Shown here: positions 24,009 through 34,817 of the stretch, in pieces
How the letters are laid out: every line of letters begins with the position of its first letter
How positions within the stretch are numbered: the first letter of the stretch is position 1
Assembly: GCF_933775445.1 (NCBI RefSeq)
Contig: NC_065875.1
Location: 1,860,001-1,924,000, forward strand
Length of the DNA: 64,000 bases
Source of the DNA: Argentina anserina
Taxonomy: Eukaryota; Streptophyta; Magnoliopsida; Rosales; Rosaceae
Direction: 5' to 3'
Position numbers and translations under genes: made by a program
Notes under the pieces: model-generated
Seen by the model: only the letters and a program-made list of their open reading frames with translations
What the model was told of the DNA's origin: nothing
Databases searched by the model: none

Positions 24009-25143
24009 CCATGGATATCCCTACTTTTTGCATCTAGAGCAGTTAGATTATACTCAAGTTTCATAACAATGTCTCCAATACTGCTACGTAACACCGGTAA
24101 CTAGTAGCTCATTATAGGAATGAACAGTTAAGACTCCTCATAGGTTCATAGCTTAACCTTGATGACCAAAAGTGGACTTGCTGATGTATATATATAGTTC
24201 TTATTCAAAGTGAAGCTTTACTTTGAAATTTCAGAGTGAAGTTCCAATTTTGACACACTTTTCAGTCAAATTTTTTCACCATAAGCGATTCAATATTTAG
24301 ATATGCTATTCAAGATCATCTCTATAAAGTTTCATCCAATTTAACAATGATTTGAGCTTTCAAAATTGAGATTTACACGAACGGTTCACGTTGAACAATT
24401 TTAATTCATTCATTAATTTAATATAATTTCAATACCCTAACGATGTCCGAATTAAATGAAATTTTGTAGAGATGATCTTGAATAGCATACCTAAATATTG
24501 AATCGCTTATACTGAAAAAATTTAACCGAAAAGTGTGCCAAAATTGGAACTTCACTCTGAAATTTCAGAGTGAATGTTCACTCTGGATAGAGACTGTATA
24601 AGTTCTAATTTTGGCACACTTTTTGGTCAATTGTTTTCACCATAAGTCATTCATATTTAGGTATGTTATTCAAGATCATCTCTACAAAATTTCATCCAAT
24701 TCGGACATTGCTAAGGTATTGAAATTAAATTAAATCAATGAACGAAATTAAAGCTATTCAACGTGAACCGTTCGTGTAAATCTCAATTATGAAAGCTCAA
24801 ATCATTGTCAAATTGGATGAAACTTTATAGAGATGATCTTGAATAGCATATCTAAATATTGAATCGCTTATGGTGAACAAATTTGACTGAAAAGTGTGTC
24901 AAAATTGGAACTTCACTCTGAAATTTCAAAGTGAAGCTTCACTCTGGATATGAACTATATATATACATCAGCAAGTCCACTTTTGGTCATCAAGGTTAAG
25001 CTATGAACCTATGAGGAGTCTTAACTGTTCATTCCTATAATGAGCTACTAGTTACCGGTGTTACGTAGCAGTATTGGAGACATTGTTATGAAACTTGAGT
25101 ATAATCTAACTGCTCTAGATGCAAAAAGTAGGGATATCCATGG
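24009..25143. repeat. Long palindrome (foldback), arms about 560 bp
   Basis: The left end CCATGGATATCCCTACTTTT is matched by its complement ending at 25143. The two arms align without large gaps up to a short centre near 24575-24600, with scattered mismatches only. Each arm itself contains a shorter inverted pair built on CACTCTGAAATTTCAGAGTG and AAGATCATCTCTA-type words, giving a nested hairpin. A further relative of the inner word family follows at 25150-25340. No coding sequence and no clear target duplication were seen. It may be a foldback element or an inverted duplication. A transcript would form a very long hairpin. Confidence 0.88.
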
Positions 25144-25725
25144 ACGTATTGAATTTGCCGAACCTGAACCGTTCATATTTTGAGTAGAAAATCGAAGTTA
25201 TGAGTACCTTAACGGTTATGGAATCGGCTGAAATTTTGTGGAGATGATCTATACGTTATAACCTAGATATTAGACGGTGGAGATATGAAAATTCGATCGA
25301 AAAGTTGGTCAAAAATGAAAATCCGTACCTTAAGCTAAGATAAAGACCTCCTTATGTGAAAAGCCTTGTATATATATATATATATAGGGAGGATCGAGAG
25401 CGAACGTCTGCACTACGTTGCCACTTTCGGCGATCCGCAACGACGACGCATATGATGTTGGCCGTGCTCCCCCCTCTCGACGCTCATGTTTGTGTCGGCT
25501 GGGAGCTCAATCGCCGGTTCATGGCACTCGAAATCGGTAAATTTCTAGAAAACTTGAAATTTATAGAAATTTGCTGATTCTGGCCGCTGTAGGCCGGCGA
25601 TGGAGCTCCGGCCAACATATACATGTAGAAAAGTTAGAGTATTTTGACTCGTCAATTATTAAAAATTAGAATTTTGAGTTAACCATGTAGAAAAATAAAA
25701 AATCTAAGTGGGATAGTGCCCTTTA
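25144..25725. other. Spacer with TA microsatellite and decayed element
   Basis: Contains a (TA)n run at about 25370-25386. A G+C-richer piece follows (25387-25620) with GCCGGCGATGGAGCTCCGGCC, which reads like non-coding mobile-element debris. A 73-codon frame here has no motifs. Confidence 0.3.
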
Positions 25726-26529
25726 TGGCATGTTTACTAATGTGGAATGAAATTGAGAATAGATGAATTGATTACGAGATAAGGGAATTTCGTTGTTTAC
25801 ATTACATAGGAGAATTTGAATGAATGTGGGTCTTACCTCTTTATCAGGAATCGATTCCTACTAAAACCCCTAACTTGATATCTAAGGTGGGAGGTGGGTA
25901 TCAAAATCAATTCCTCCATCAATTCGGGCATCAATTTTTGTTACCTAAAGCACCCTAATTTAATTGAGAATATTTCCAAATTGTCCAACCCAAATTGAGA
26001 ATATATATATATATATATAAATAGTATTATTAAAACCCACAAATAAACAACCACTTATATTCTACGGGAGTACTTAAAGTCAGTTATTCTCTTTCTCTAA
26101 TAATATTCTATAATTTTTTTTCTTTTATTAACATAATTTATAATCGATAAGTAAAATTTAGTTGGAATTAGATTTGTCTTATTGTGTGTTAAAACAAAAA
26201 AAAATTGGTGTAGTAACATTTATATGTCATTTTGATGGTAAAAATTGATGTAGCATAGTAACATTATTGATAGATAGAGGAAATAAGTGACTTCATAGAT
26301 ATATAGGGGTATTTCAGTAATCAAATCAATTTTAATTCTTATTCTGATTATAAGTAATCAAATTGGTGTAGTGACATTTATATGTCGTTTCGATTGTTTA
26401 TGTTCTAATTTTATGTTGTAAGTAAATATTTCAATATAATTAAAATCTTTACATCCAAATCTATTATATCTCTCATTTCTAATGAATTTCATTCCTGATG
26501 AATTTCATTCTAAGTTAGTAAACGTGTTA
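25726..26529. mobile_element. PIF/Harbinger-type MITE candidate
   Basis: Left end TGGCATGTTTACTAATGTGG and then AATGAAATT. The right end reverse-complemented reads TAACACGTTTACTAACTTAG and then AATGAAATT. TTA lies on both sides (25723-25725 and 26530-26532), the usual Harbinger/Tourist target duplication. There is no coding sequence, and a (TA)n run lies near 26002. Confidence 0.6.
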
Positions 26530-28066
26530 TTAAGCTGTTCCGGATATAGATTGACCGATGGTTAGGTACTTAGGTTGTTGAATTGGCTTTTAAGTTTTAA
26601 TTAAGAGGTTTTATGTTGGTGGGTTCATTAAAGCCGTCAGCGTTCAAGAAGAAGATGAAACCATGCATGATTTTATAAGCTGAAATCGACCTGGTCACCT
26701 GGCTCAAAATTTGTGGAGTAATATTTGAGACTGGGTACAACGATGTGTAGGGGAGTTTTGCCTAAAATGACATCACATCGAGATAATGACCGGAGAAACA
26801 GATACAAAAGTGAACTAGTTAACTACTTAACTCAACAATCTCTCAAAGGAGTCATTTAACCCGCTCAGCCCTAAGCCACTAACTACTTTAGCAGGCAGGT
26901 ATACGTAGCATAACTCTGAGATCCTTTTCATAATTAATTTTACAGGATTTGTAATGCAGATTAGCCAACATTGCTGTTTAGTTAGCAGTTCATGATCACG
27001 CTGTTCGTTTTTGATCGAGTTGGCTAGTTAATAAAACACTACTCTCACTTCTATTCATCGAGTCTATTGATCGATTATCAGTGATCGACCAACATTTTCG
27101 ATATCTAGCAGAACTAGCTAATGACCGAAGTTGAAAGATGTAGAAAACATTACATAGTCTTGTTAAACAACTTTCAATATTCCAAGTTTAAACGATATAT
27201 CTATGTATATATACTAGTAATACAACATAGCTATTTCATACCTTTCATCGTCACTTGTCGTTCTAATTACCATGCATGATAAACGAGATATCGTCTTATA
27301 TATTTGTTGAACCTCTTATGTAAATGACTAGATGAGGTCTATTATCAGAGCTTGCCAAGAATTACATCAAGTTTGTTTAGCATATGTTCAACACTCGATG
27401 CAAGAAAGCCTATCAACTTTCACCACCCTTTGAATTCGTTGGCCGGGATCCTAATTAGTTATATATTATCCCTTAACCTTGCCGGCCACTAATAAATGTT
27501 TTCCCAAACCAACCATTCTTACTGATCGATGCTGTCCTCTCTACATTCACTATACTTTCTCAGATTGGATTTGCTGATCACGACATCCTTTAAAGGCTGA
27601 GCTATCGAAAACAATTCAAACAAGAACCTTCCATGTAAGTAGAGTTCAACTTCTATTTGATTCCAATCAAGCATGCTTCGACAAATTTTAACATATCTCG
27701 CAAGGTAATCGACTATTGAAGGCCTCACGTTTACTCATTTGAGCACCACGCATGCAATGACGCGAATCGTATTACTGCCAATCGACATAGTCCACGGGAT
27801 TTCTCTTATTGACTAGCTACTGTCTTTTTTGGTTAGAAATGTCTAGAGGTTTTTTATCTTTTCGTCGGAATACAAATATAGAATTGTCAGAGGTTGAGTA
27901 TATCATGTATATGAGACGTAATCGACTATCGCAAGTAAACTAAAGTATCGACATTGGGTACTGGTAGTGACTAATTCTGAAAACCTATAGAACACAACAT
28001 TGTATGCCAACATAAAGACAAAAGGATTTTGACAAACTCGCTATCATGTGGGAAGTACTATAGCAC

Positions 28067-29134
28067 CAGCGGCGGCTGGAGGTGAGGTTGAAGCTCAGAA
28101 AAAAAACTAATTTTTATATATAATACTTTACATGATAGCTAGTAGATTAGTATTAAAATAGCGAGTTTGTCAAAATCTTTTGATATAGAAAGTGAAACAT
28201 ACAGATCACTGAACCCCTTTTCTTTCTCATTTCTATGTCTTTCATTCTTTCTTCTCGACTCCTACTTCTCGTCTTTTTCAGTTCAATTTCAGAGGAGTGG
28301 AGAGCTGTCCTCTCTCCCGAACAATTTCATATTATGAGGCAAAAAGACACTGAGTAAGATTGCTGGGATTTCACTCCATGTTATGATTGATGTATATATT
28401 ATGTTGTGAAAAATAGCTATATGTTGTGTTTGATTAAGACTTAAACTTGATAGCTACATGCATTGATGATCTAGATTAACTTCTTCATATCAATTTTTGT
28501 TGCATAGATTCTTCACCATGTTATAAAAATTGGTCTAATTAGACAAGAAATGACTTATGAGCTTGACATTATTCGCAACGCATGCACTTGCTGGTGTAGG
28601 ATCAGTGGCGTTAGGCATAGCTGTTACGTACCCTCTAGATATTGTCAAAGTCATTATTCAGGTCTGTTATCTTTGATTTTGTATCATTTATGAGTTATTT
28701 GCTATATATGTGAATAGTTCTTGTAACCTGGATCCTCTGCATTGATTGAAATATAAGCCTGTTCAAATTCAAATAAAAAATTGACAACGATTGAGGTTTT
28801 CAACAGAATTCGGTCATTTTCGGGAAGCTCAAGTGCTACCCTGAATTTCTTTTCATTTCTGCGATATTTCTAAGAGAATGAGAGATTTTCTTAATGTAGT
28901 GAACTGTTTCAGTTTGCTAATAGTTTTCAAAAAAATGTTTAATTTTGAAATTCATCTATGAGTAGGTGAAACATATTTAGTGCTATACAAGAAGGGCACA
29001 AGAGATTTTATACTAGTATATGATTTACATGGTGTCAGTCAGCCGTTATTCTAAGTCTTGAACAAATTTTTTAAGCAAATCTTTTGTTTGTTTAAATTAG
29101 CTTAGGTGATATTTCAATCTTGGATCTGCCACTA
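28067..29134. mobile_element. hAT-like insertion carrying a gene fragment
   Basis: Absent from unit B, where the site reads straight through (CTATAGCACATAACATAACC near 56022). The left end CAGCGGCGGCTGG and the right end (complement TAGTGGCAGATCC) resemble hAT terminal repeats. Imperfect 8-bp flanks TATAGCAC and TATAACAA suggest a target duplication. Inside are an inverted copy of the adjoining host sequence (about 28120-28190) and a mitochondrial-carrier exon (28557-28661). No transposase is seen, so it is non-autonomous if it is a hAT. Confidence 0.55.
28557..28661 (+). pseudogene. Mitochondrial carrier first-exon fragment
   Basis: Starting at ATG 28557, 35 codons encode the beginning of a mitochondrial carrier repeat: HALAGVGSVALG, then the signature YPLDIVKVIIQ, which fits P-x-D-x-x-K. 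The exon ends CAG before GTCTGTT, a good splice donor. Family members are six-helix inner-membrane solute transporters of about 300 residues with three such repeats. Only the first half of repeat one is present, and no further exon follows before unit-A sequence resumes. The upstream part (28190-28556) could be the 5' untranslated region of the same captured gene. Which carrier it came from cannot be told. Confidence 0.65.
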
Positions 29135-29483
29135 TATAACAAATAAGTGACATAACCGTGAGTCCTTAAAGTTTCGATGGCAATACGACATATATACCTA
29201 TAGATAGTTACATGAATACATTATACGTTCATAATAAAGTTATATATATACGTGACATTTTGTGCATGGTTCATTATGGTCTTACGCAGTGATAACACTC
29301 GAATTCAGTAGAGCCATTGCAGGGGTGAAATAAAAAAAATTAAAAGAATCAATAATTAAGAAATAATTACATCTGATACGAACCAATGATATAGATATGG
29401 ACCATCGAGTTGTGATAGAATTGTAATTCTAAGAATAAGATTTCACAACAGAAAAGCGATTGAAATTAAGTCATGTACTTATG

Positions 29484-30325
29484 GGATGCAAATTTGCTCC
29501 CCACCCATACTTCTCCACTTTCATCACCACCCACCTAGTTAGTTAACACATGTCTTCTAACCTTAACTACTCTAACTATGGTTACTCTACATATTTTGTA
29601 TAATCTTTTTCTTTCTTTCTCTTTTGTTTTTTATTTTAAAACCAAAATGTCAAATCCTAATAATAAAATATCAAATCTTAATATCATTGAAGTTATTTGA
29701 CTTATTTCCTCAACGTTCGATGATACTCAATCATGCATATAAACTTTATGATCCTAGTTTATATTATACTAATCTTTTCTCATTTCATAATACTAATCAT
29801 TAATCTTATTCATATATTTGATCGTTTTAATTTTTAGTGTTTATTTTTGTATATTGTTTATGACATTTTCAGTAGCTATAACATGATGACAATATATTAA
29901 ATTCGATTCTAATGAAACGAGAGATGTTCTTCTTTTGAATATTTTTCTATATTATTTTCCTTAGCGATACTATGTTCGCAAGATTGACTTGCAAATATAT
30001 GATCAAACTTTTTCTCTTACATTTTTTTTCGGAAGCTTGTTACTCACTTTTTGAAAAAGAGAAATTATATACTACTCGTTGATTAATATATATTAGGCTT
30101 TGATTTTTTTTAACTTCAACAACATATAATAAATTTTATTAATTATATAGTATTAGGATTTGATACTTTGTTTAAAGAAAAAGATTAGATAAAATAAAAA
30201 AAGAAATAAAATTAATATGTAGAGTAACCATAGTTAGAGTGGTTAAGGTTAGAAGACATGTGTCAATTAACTAGGTGGGTGGTGATGAAAGTGGAGAAGT
30301 ATGGATGGGGAGCAAATTTGCATCC
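29484..30325. mobile_element. Non-autonomous Mutator-type element (MITE)
   Basis: Inverted terminal repeats of about 111 bp (29484-29594 and 30215-30325) begin GGATGCAAATTTGCTCCCCA and differ at only a few positions. Flanking 10-bp direct repeats TGTACTTATG and TGCACTCATG match the single TGTACTCATG at the empty site in unit B (near 56462). The 842-bp length, long repeats and 9-10-bp target duplication fit Mutator-like elements. The interior is A+T-rich and non-coding. Confidence 0.85.
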
Positions 30326-30485
30326 TGCACTCATGTGTTAGGATCTGGGACCATGCAGGAAATTAGTATCAACTTGATTTACGGCTTGCTCTCTGTCACA
30401 TTTTAAAACAAATATCATTTTATAGGACATGATTTACCTCACATTTCCTCGACTATAGCTCTTTGGAGGCTAGCTGCTTGATACT

Positions 30486-30500
30486 TCTTTATAAGGACTA
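30486..30500 (+). promoter_or_regulatory. TATA region of the CslG gene (unit A)
   Basis: CTTTATAAGGACTAG lies about 70 bp upstream of the ATG at 30561 and is conserved at 56634 in unit B, while the surrounding spacer has drifted. The element is therefore plausible, but the start of transcription is not shown. Confidence 0.5.
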
Positions 30501-30560
30501 GTGGAGAAGAGAGGTGGTCGCCAAGCTCAAAACCACACTCATAAAATAGTTAGAGAAGCT

Positions 30561-33500
30561 ATGGATCAAAGCACAAGTCCCCCTATGCATCTCTGCCATG
30601 TCAACAAGCTCACAATCTTCATTAACCGAACGTATACACTCATACACTCCGTCGCTTTATCATTCTTGCTTTACTATAGAGCCTCTTTCTTCTTCCATGA
30701 AACCAGAACACCCATCTTACCATGGCTGATTGTCTTTGTGGCCGAGCTCGTCCTTTCATTCCAATGGCTTCTTAGCCAGGCATTTTATTGGAGACCAGTC
30801 ACTCGTACTGTGTTTCCTGAGAGGTTGCCGGAAGATGACAAACTTCCTGCAGTCGACGTGTTCGTTTGCACCGCTGATCCGGAGAAGGAGCCAACCGTGG
30901 AGGTGATGAACACTGTAATATCAGCCATGGCTCTGGACTATCCACCCGAGAAGCTTCACGTGTATTTATCAGATGATGGCGGTGCTGATGTGACTCTGAA
31001 TGGAATGAGAGAGGCTTGGATATTTGCAAAGCGGTGGATTCCATTTTGTAAGCGGTATAAGATCAAGTGTAGGTCTCCTAAAGCCTACTTCTCATCAGCA
31101 GAGGATGAGAGCGAAGATGGTGATTTGGCGGGTACTGATTTCATGCGAGAGAGACAAATTGTACAGGTTATAATTACCTTCTAAGCATGAGTGCCTAACC
31201 TAAATTAATTTTGTCACAGACGTACATGCAAATTAAGAATTAATATCAGAGCCAATAAGGTTGCTTAATTCTGTTGCAGGAAAAATATGAGGTCTTTAAG
31301 GAAAGAGTGAGACAGTTTGCAAAGCATTGTGACACTGAGAGCAGTAAGCGCCGAAATCATTCTGCAGTGATTGAGGTATGTATCTCTCATTTTCTTTTCA
31401 TTTGTGACAATGTTATATCTGAGAATTTTACCGTATTATACACAAGTATGGTAGCACACACACACATATATAGCTACCTACCCTTCCAATTGAGGTAATT
31501 TCTTTCACTTTTCTAAGCCCTAAACTCTAAACTGGAGAATAATTCCATACTTAACATTTTATCGAGACATATTACATTGTACTGGTTTGAAAGTAAAATC
31601 GAATCGTCAACATATCAAGTCAAAAGAAATAAAAATAAATAAATTTAAAAGAATCGATGCTATGAATTAATTTAGAGGTTTTGCATGCAGGTGATACGAG
31701 AAAATACTAGTAATCATGTATTCGAAGAAAATGAAGCAGAAAAGATGCCTCTCCTTGTCTACGTTTCTCGGGAGAAAAGACATTCTCATGCCCATCATTT
31801 CAAAGCTGGAGCTCTCAATGTTCTTGTATGCACTGATGCACATATCTCCCTTTCCTTTTATATATAACACATACGTAATATTTATTTGATTTCCTGGATT
31901 GATATGAGACGGAAAACACAATTTGCAGCTTCGGGTCTCCGGTGTGATCAGTAATTCCCCCTTCATATTAGGCCTTGATTGTGACATGTATTGCAATGAT
32001 CCTAGTTCAGCGCGTCAAGCAATGTGTTTCCACCTCGATCCCAAGCTCTCGACCTCGCTAGCAGTAGTTCAATTCCCTCAGAAATTTCACAACATCAGTA
32101 AGAATGACATCTACGACAGTCAGTTGAGATCGGCGTTTTCGGTATGGATATGGTTGTATGTATTATGAAATCATCCAAACCCTAGATATGGTTCATCTTT
32201 GACTAGTAAGTTGGTGTTGAACGTTTAGGTGCTATGGCAAGGTTTTGATGGACTTCGAGGGCCATGCGTGTCCGGTACTGGCTATTATACGAAGAGGTTG
32301 CCTTTGTTTGCAAGATCCCTAAAAAATGGTATGTGTATATATATATATATATTTTAATTTCTGTACTAATAAGTTATCATCTTATTGTCACTTTCGTTAC
32401 CAGAAGCGTGTCAGAATTTTTTTTAGGTACCCACTAGTATATGGTACCCACATTTATAAATATGACTACAAATTTATCATCATTGTGGTAAACGAATACT
32501 TATTTAGGTAATTGTAGTTCTATTATAGGTAATTACTTCACTTACAACATTTTATAAGTTTTTAAACATATTGTTGTAATGATGGTAATTTTATTCAATT
32601 ATATGTAAATGTGTAATATGAATGTGATAATTTTGTTGTCAATGTCATAATTTAGTGCAATGAAATTGTTATCAATGTGATAACTTTTTTCAATCAGTTA
32701 TAAATGTTTGTATGATATACATCTCCGTACCATAAACGACCCTAAGGGTGCCGAGCTATTAAATGTGAAGTTTTACCGATATCTTATGTGTGATAATCTT
32801 TCTATTAATGGTGCATGTTGTCCTGTGCTTGTTCTATGTTACTTAATTTTGCTTTCCTCAATTAAATTTTGTGTAGATCAAAAAGATCTTATGGAATTTA
32901 GACAGTCTATTGGTCCATCAAATGAATTCTTAAAATCCCTGCTTGGAGACTACAAGCCTGATATGAAAATGGCAGTCCTAGCTGAGACCCAAAAACTAGC
33001 GTCTTGTACCTATGAAGATGGCACAAAATGGGGTGAAGAGGTGAATTCGACAACTGTTGATCGTTGAGAAAATCTAGCTTCATTAATTTAGAAAAGAAGA
33101 ATAACTAACGTACTGTTTTCTTCAATCTATGGCAGGCTGGTTTCTTATACGCGTCTGTGGCGGAAGATTACTTAACAGGGTTCGCTAGCTTGCACTGTAA
33201 GGGTTGGAATTCCGTGTATTGCAATCCACCCAGGCCTCAGTTTTTGGGCAGTGGCACTACTAATTTGAATGACTTTTTGGTTCAAGGGACAAGATGGGGT
33301 TCTGGGTTGGTTGATGTTGCCATCTCCAAATACTGCCCTCTTATATATGGCCTGTTTAAAATGCCTTTCCTTGAATGTATGTGTTATGCGTGGCTGGCAA
33401 TTTTCCCTATTTGCTATTTTATCTCGCTCTGGTGCCTTGGAACTATACCTCAGCTTTGCCTACTTAACGGAATTTCCCTGTACCCTGAGGTAATTATATA

Positions 33501-34153
33501 AGTTCGAGCACTACTTGAGAAGTTAAATATTTGGAACATTACTAACATCGTAAGTGAAAGAAGATACTAACATGGCATGGTGATTACTTTTCCTAATGCT
33601 TCTCCAGGTCTCAAGTTCGTACTTCTGGATATATTCATTTGTATTCGTCTCATATGTTTTGAGGCATTTATCAGAGGTTCTCACAACAGGACTACCATTA
33701 CGACACTGGATTTACGAGCAAAGAATATGGATGATGAAATCAGTTACATCTCACTTCTACGGTAGTCTTGATGCTGTAATGAAGAAATTTGGTTTGAGGG
33801 AAGCTAGTTTCTTCCCAACAAATAAAGTTGACGACTTGGAGCAACTCAAGCGCTACAATGAGGGAGTATTTGATTTCCGAACCTCAATCATCTTTCTTGT
33901 TCCGTTGGCTTCCCTGGTTATCTTGAGCATGGCTTCCTTCTGTGCGGGCATTGCCAGAGTGATCTTTCTGGGGGAGTTGGAGAAGTTGTTTATACAAGTC
34001 TTCATTCCATTTTATGCAGTGGTGGTCAATTATCCTATCATTGAAGGAATGCTAATACGGAAAGATAATGGTCGCATTCCAGCATCAGTCACCGTACTGT
34101 CAGCTATAGTTTGCATCATTTTCTACGTTTTGGGTTCATTTATCTTCATGTAG
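30561..34153 (+). CDS. CslG: Cellulose synthase-like protein G (CslG), eight exons, intact
   Basis: Exons: 30561-31166, 31280-31375, 31691-31825, 31929-32141, 32229-32328, 32877-33040, 33136-33489, 33608-34153. All introns are GT-AG and the joined frame gives 737 residues, normal for CslG. It is a family-2 glycosyltransferase of the endomembranes that polymerises or transfers sugars from UDP-sugars. Two N-terminal membrane spans (about 25-45, 52-75) are followed by the cytosolic catalytic domain. This has Asp138-Asp139-Gly140 (LSDDGG), Asp296-Cys-Asp298 (LDCDMY), Glu448-Asp449 in A-E-D where the family usually has T/V-E-D, and QGTRW at 488-492. Hydrophobic spans follow from about 510 to the end. 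The start was chosen because unit B has a stop just before the matching ATG; the upstream in-frame ATG at 30501 is not conserved. Some CslG/CslM relatives glucuronidate triterpenoids. Whether this one does is unknown. At a few positions (RGPCVSG, LFARS) the pseudogene looks closer to family consensus. Confidence 0.93.
32407..32763. mobile_element. Possible MITE in CslG intron 5 (unit A only)
   Basis: Intron 5 is 548 bp here and 239 bp in unit B. The extra piece lies between CACTTTCGTTACC and TGTGAAGTTTTACC, which are nearly adjacent in B. Its ends hold imperfectly inverted words (GGTACCCACTAGTATATGG and the complement of CCATAAACGACCCTAAGGG). It is A+T-rich and non-coding. Confidence 0.4.
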
Positions 34154-34817
34154 CAAGGTTTACTTAACCTTCTCCGTTGTTTCTTTAGAGTCAATTAATA
34201 TATAATGTTTACTTTCTAGCAAAACTAGAGATAGCCAGATAGCTATATATCATCGATCAGTATGTGTCGGTCAATTTTACTAACCTCCGAAGTCCAAAAG
34301 TGGAGGAACCGACGAAAATGGATCGGGGTGATTTTCGAATTTCAATATACATCAATATATGCGTACTAGTCTAAGTTGTTCAAAAGTAATGATTCTAATC
34401 GAGTAGTCGGCTTTCATTTCCTACATTATAGACCCTCATCTAAATTGGTTTGTAATTAAGAGACATCAGACTAAATTACTAGCTAGTACTAGCTGAAAAA
34501 TTATTATATGTACACGGTATATAATTTACGTGGCGTACCACATAAATATTATTTGTCCATTTTTACTGTGTTTTATGATTAGTCACTCACATTTAAATAA
34601 TATTTTCCCCTTTCATCGCGTGCATGTTTATCACATCATAAAGTAATATGATTGGCTGAGTACATCACATAACAGTTTCATGTGGTGTTCTGAGTACATA
34701 GAATAATTACTCGGCACTAGCTCTTACATGCTAGTTCAATTTATGCATTCTAGTTAGTACGTAGTTCATACGAATATATCGTACCATACGACTTCAGTGA
34801 TTATATACATATATATA

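Larger units (their letters stand above)
26880..34806 (+). repeat. Direct duplication unit A (carries the intact CslG gene)
   Basis: From ACTACTTTAGCA near 26880 to CGACTTCAGTGATTATA near 34806 this aligns in order with 52715-64000. Shared parts cover about 0.9 kb of upstream spacer, the promoter, eight exons and the 3' flank. Differences are mostly insertions: A alone has the hAT-like insert (28067-29134), the Mutator-type element (29484-30325) and extra intron-5 sequence. The upstream spacer (26880-28066) holds no supported gene. Confidence 0.9.

Noticed and set aside
30501..30560. Longer CslG start at 30501, adding 20 residues
   Set aside because: The added part has no family match, and in unit B a TAA lies just before the ATG that corresponds to 30561.
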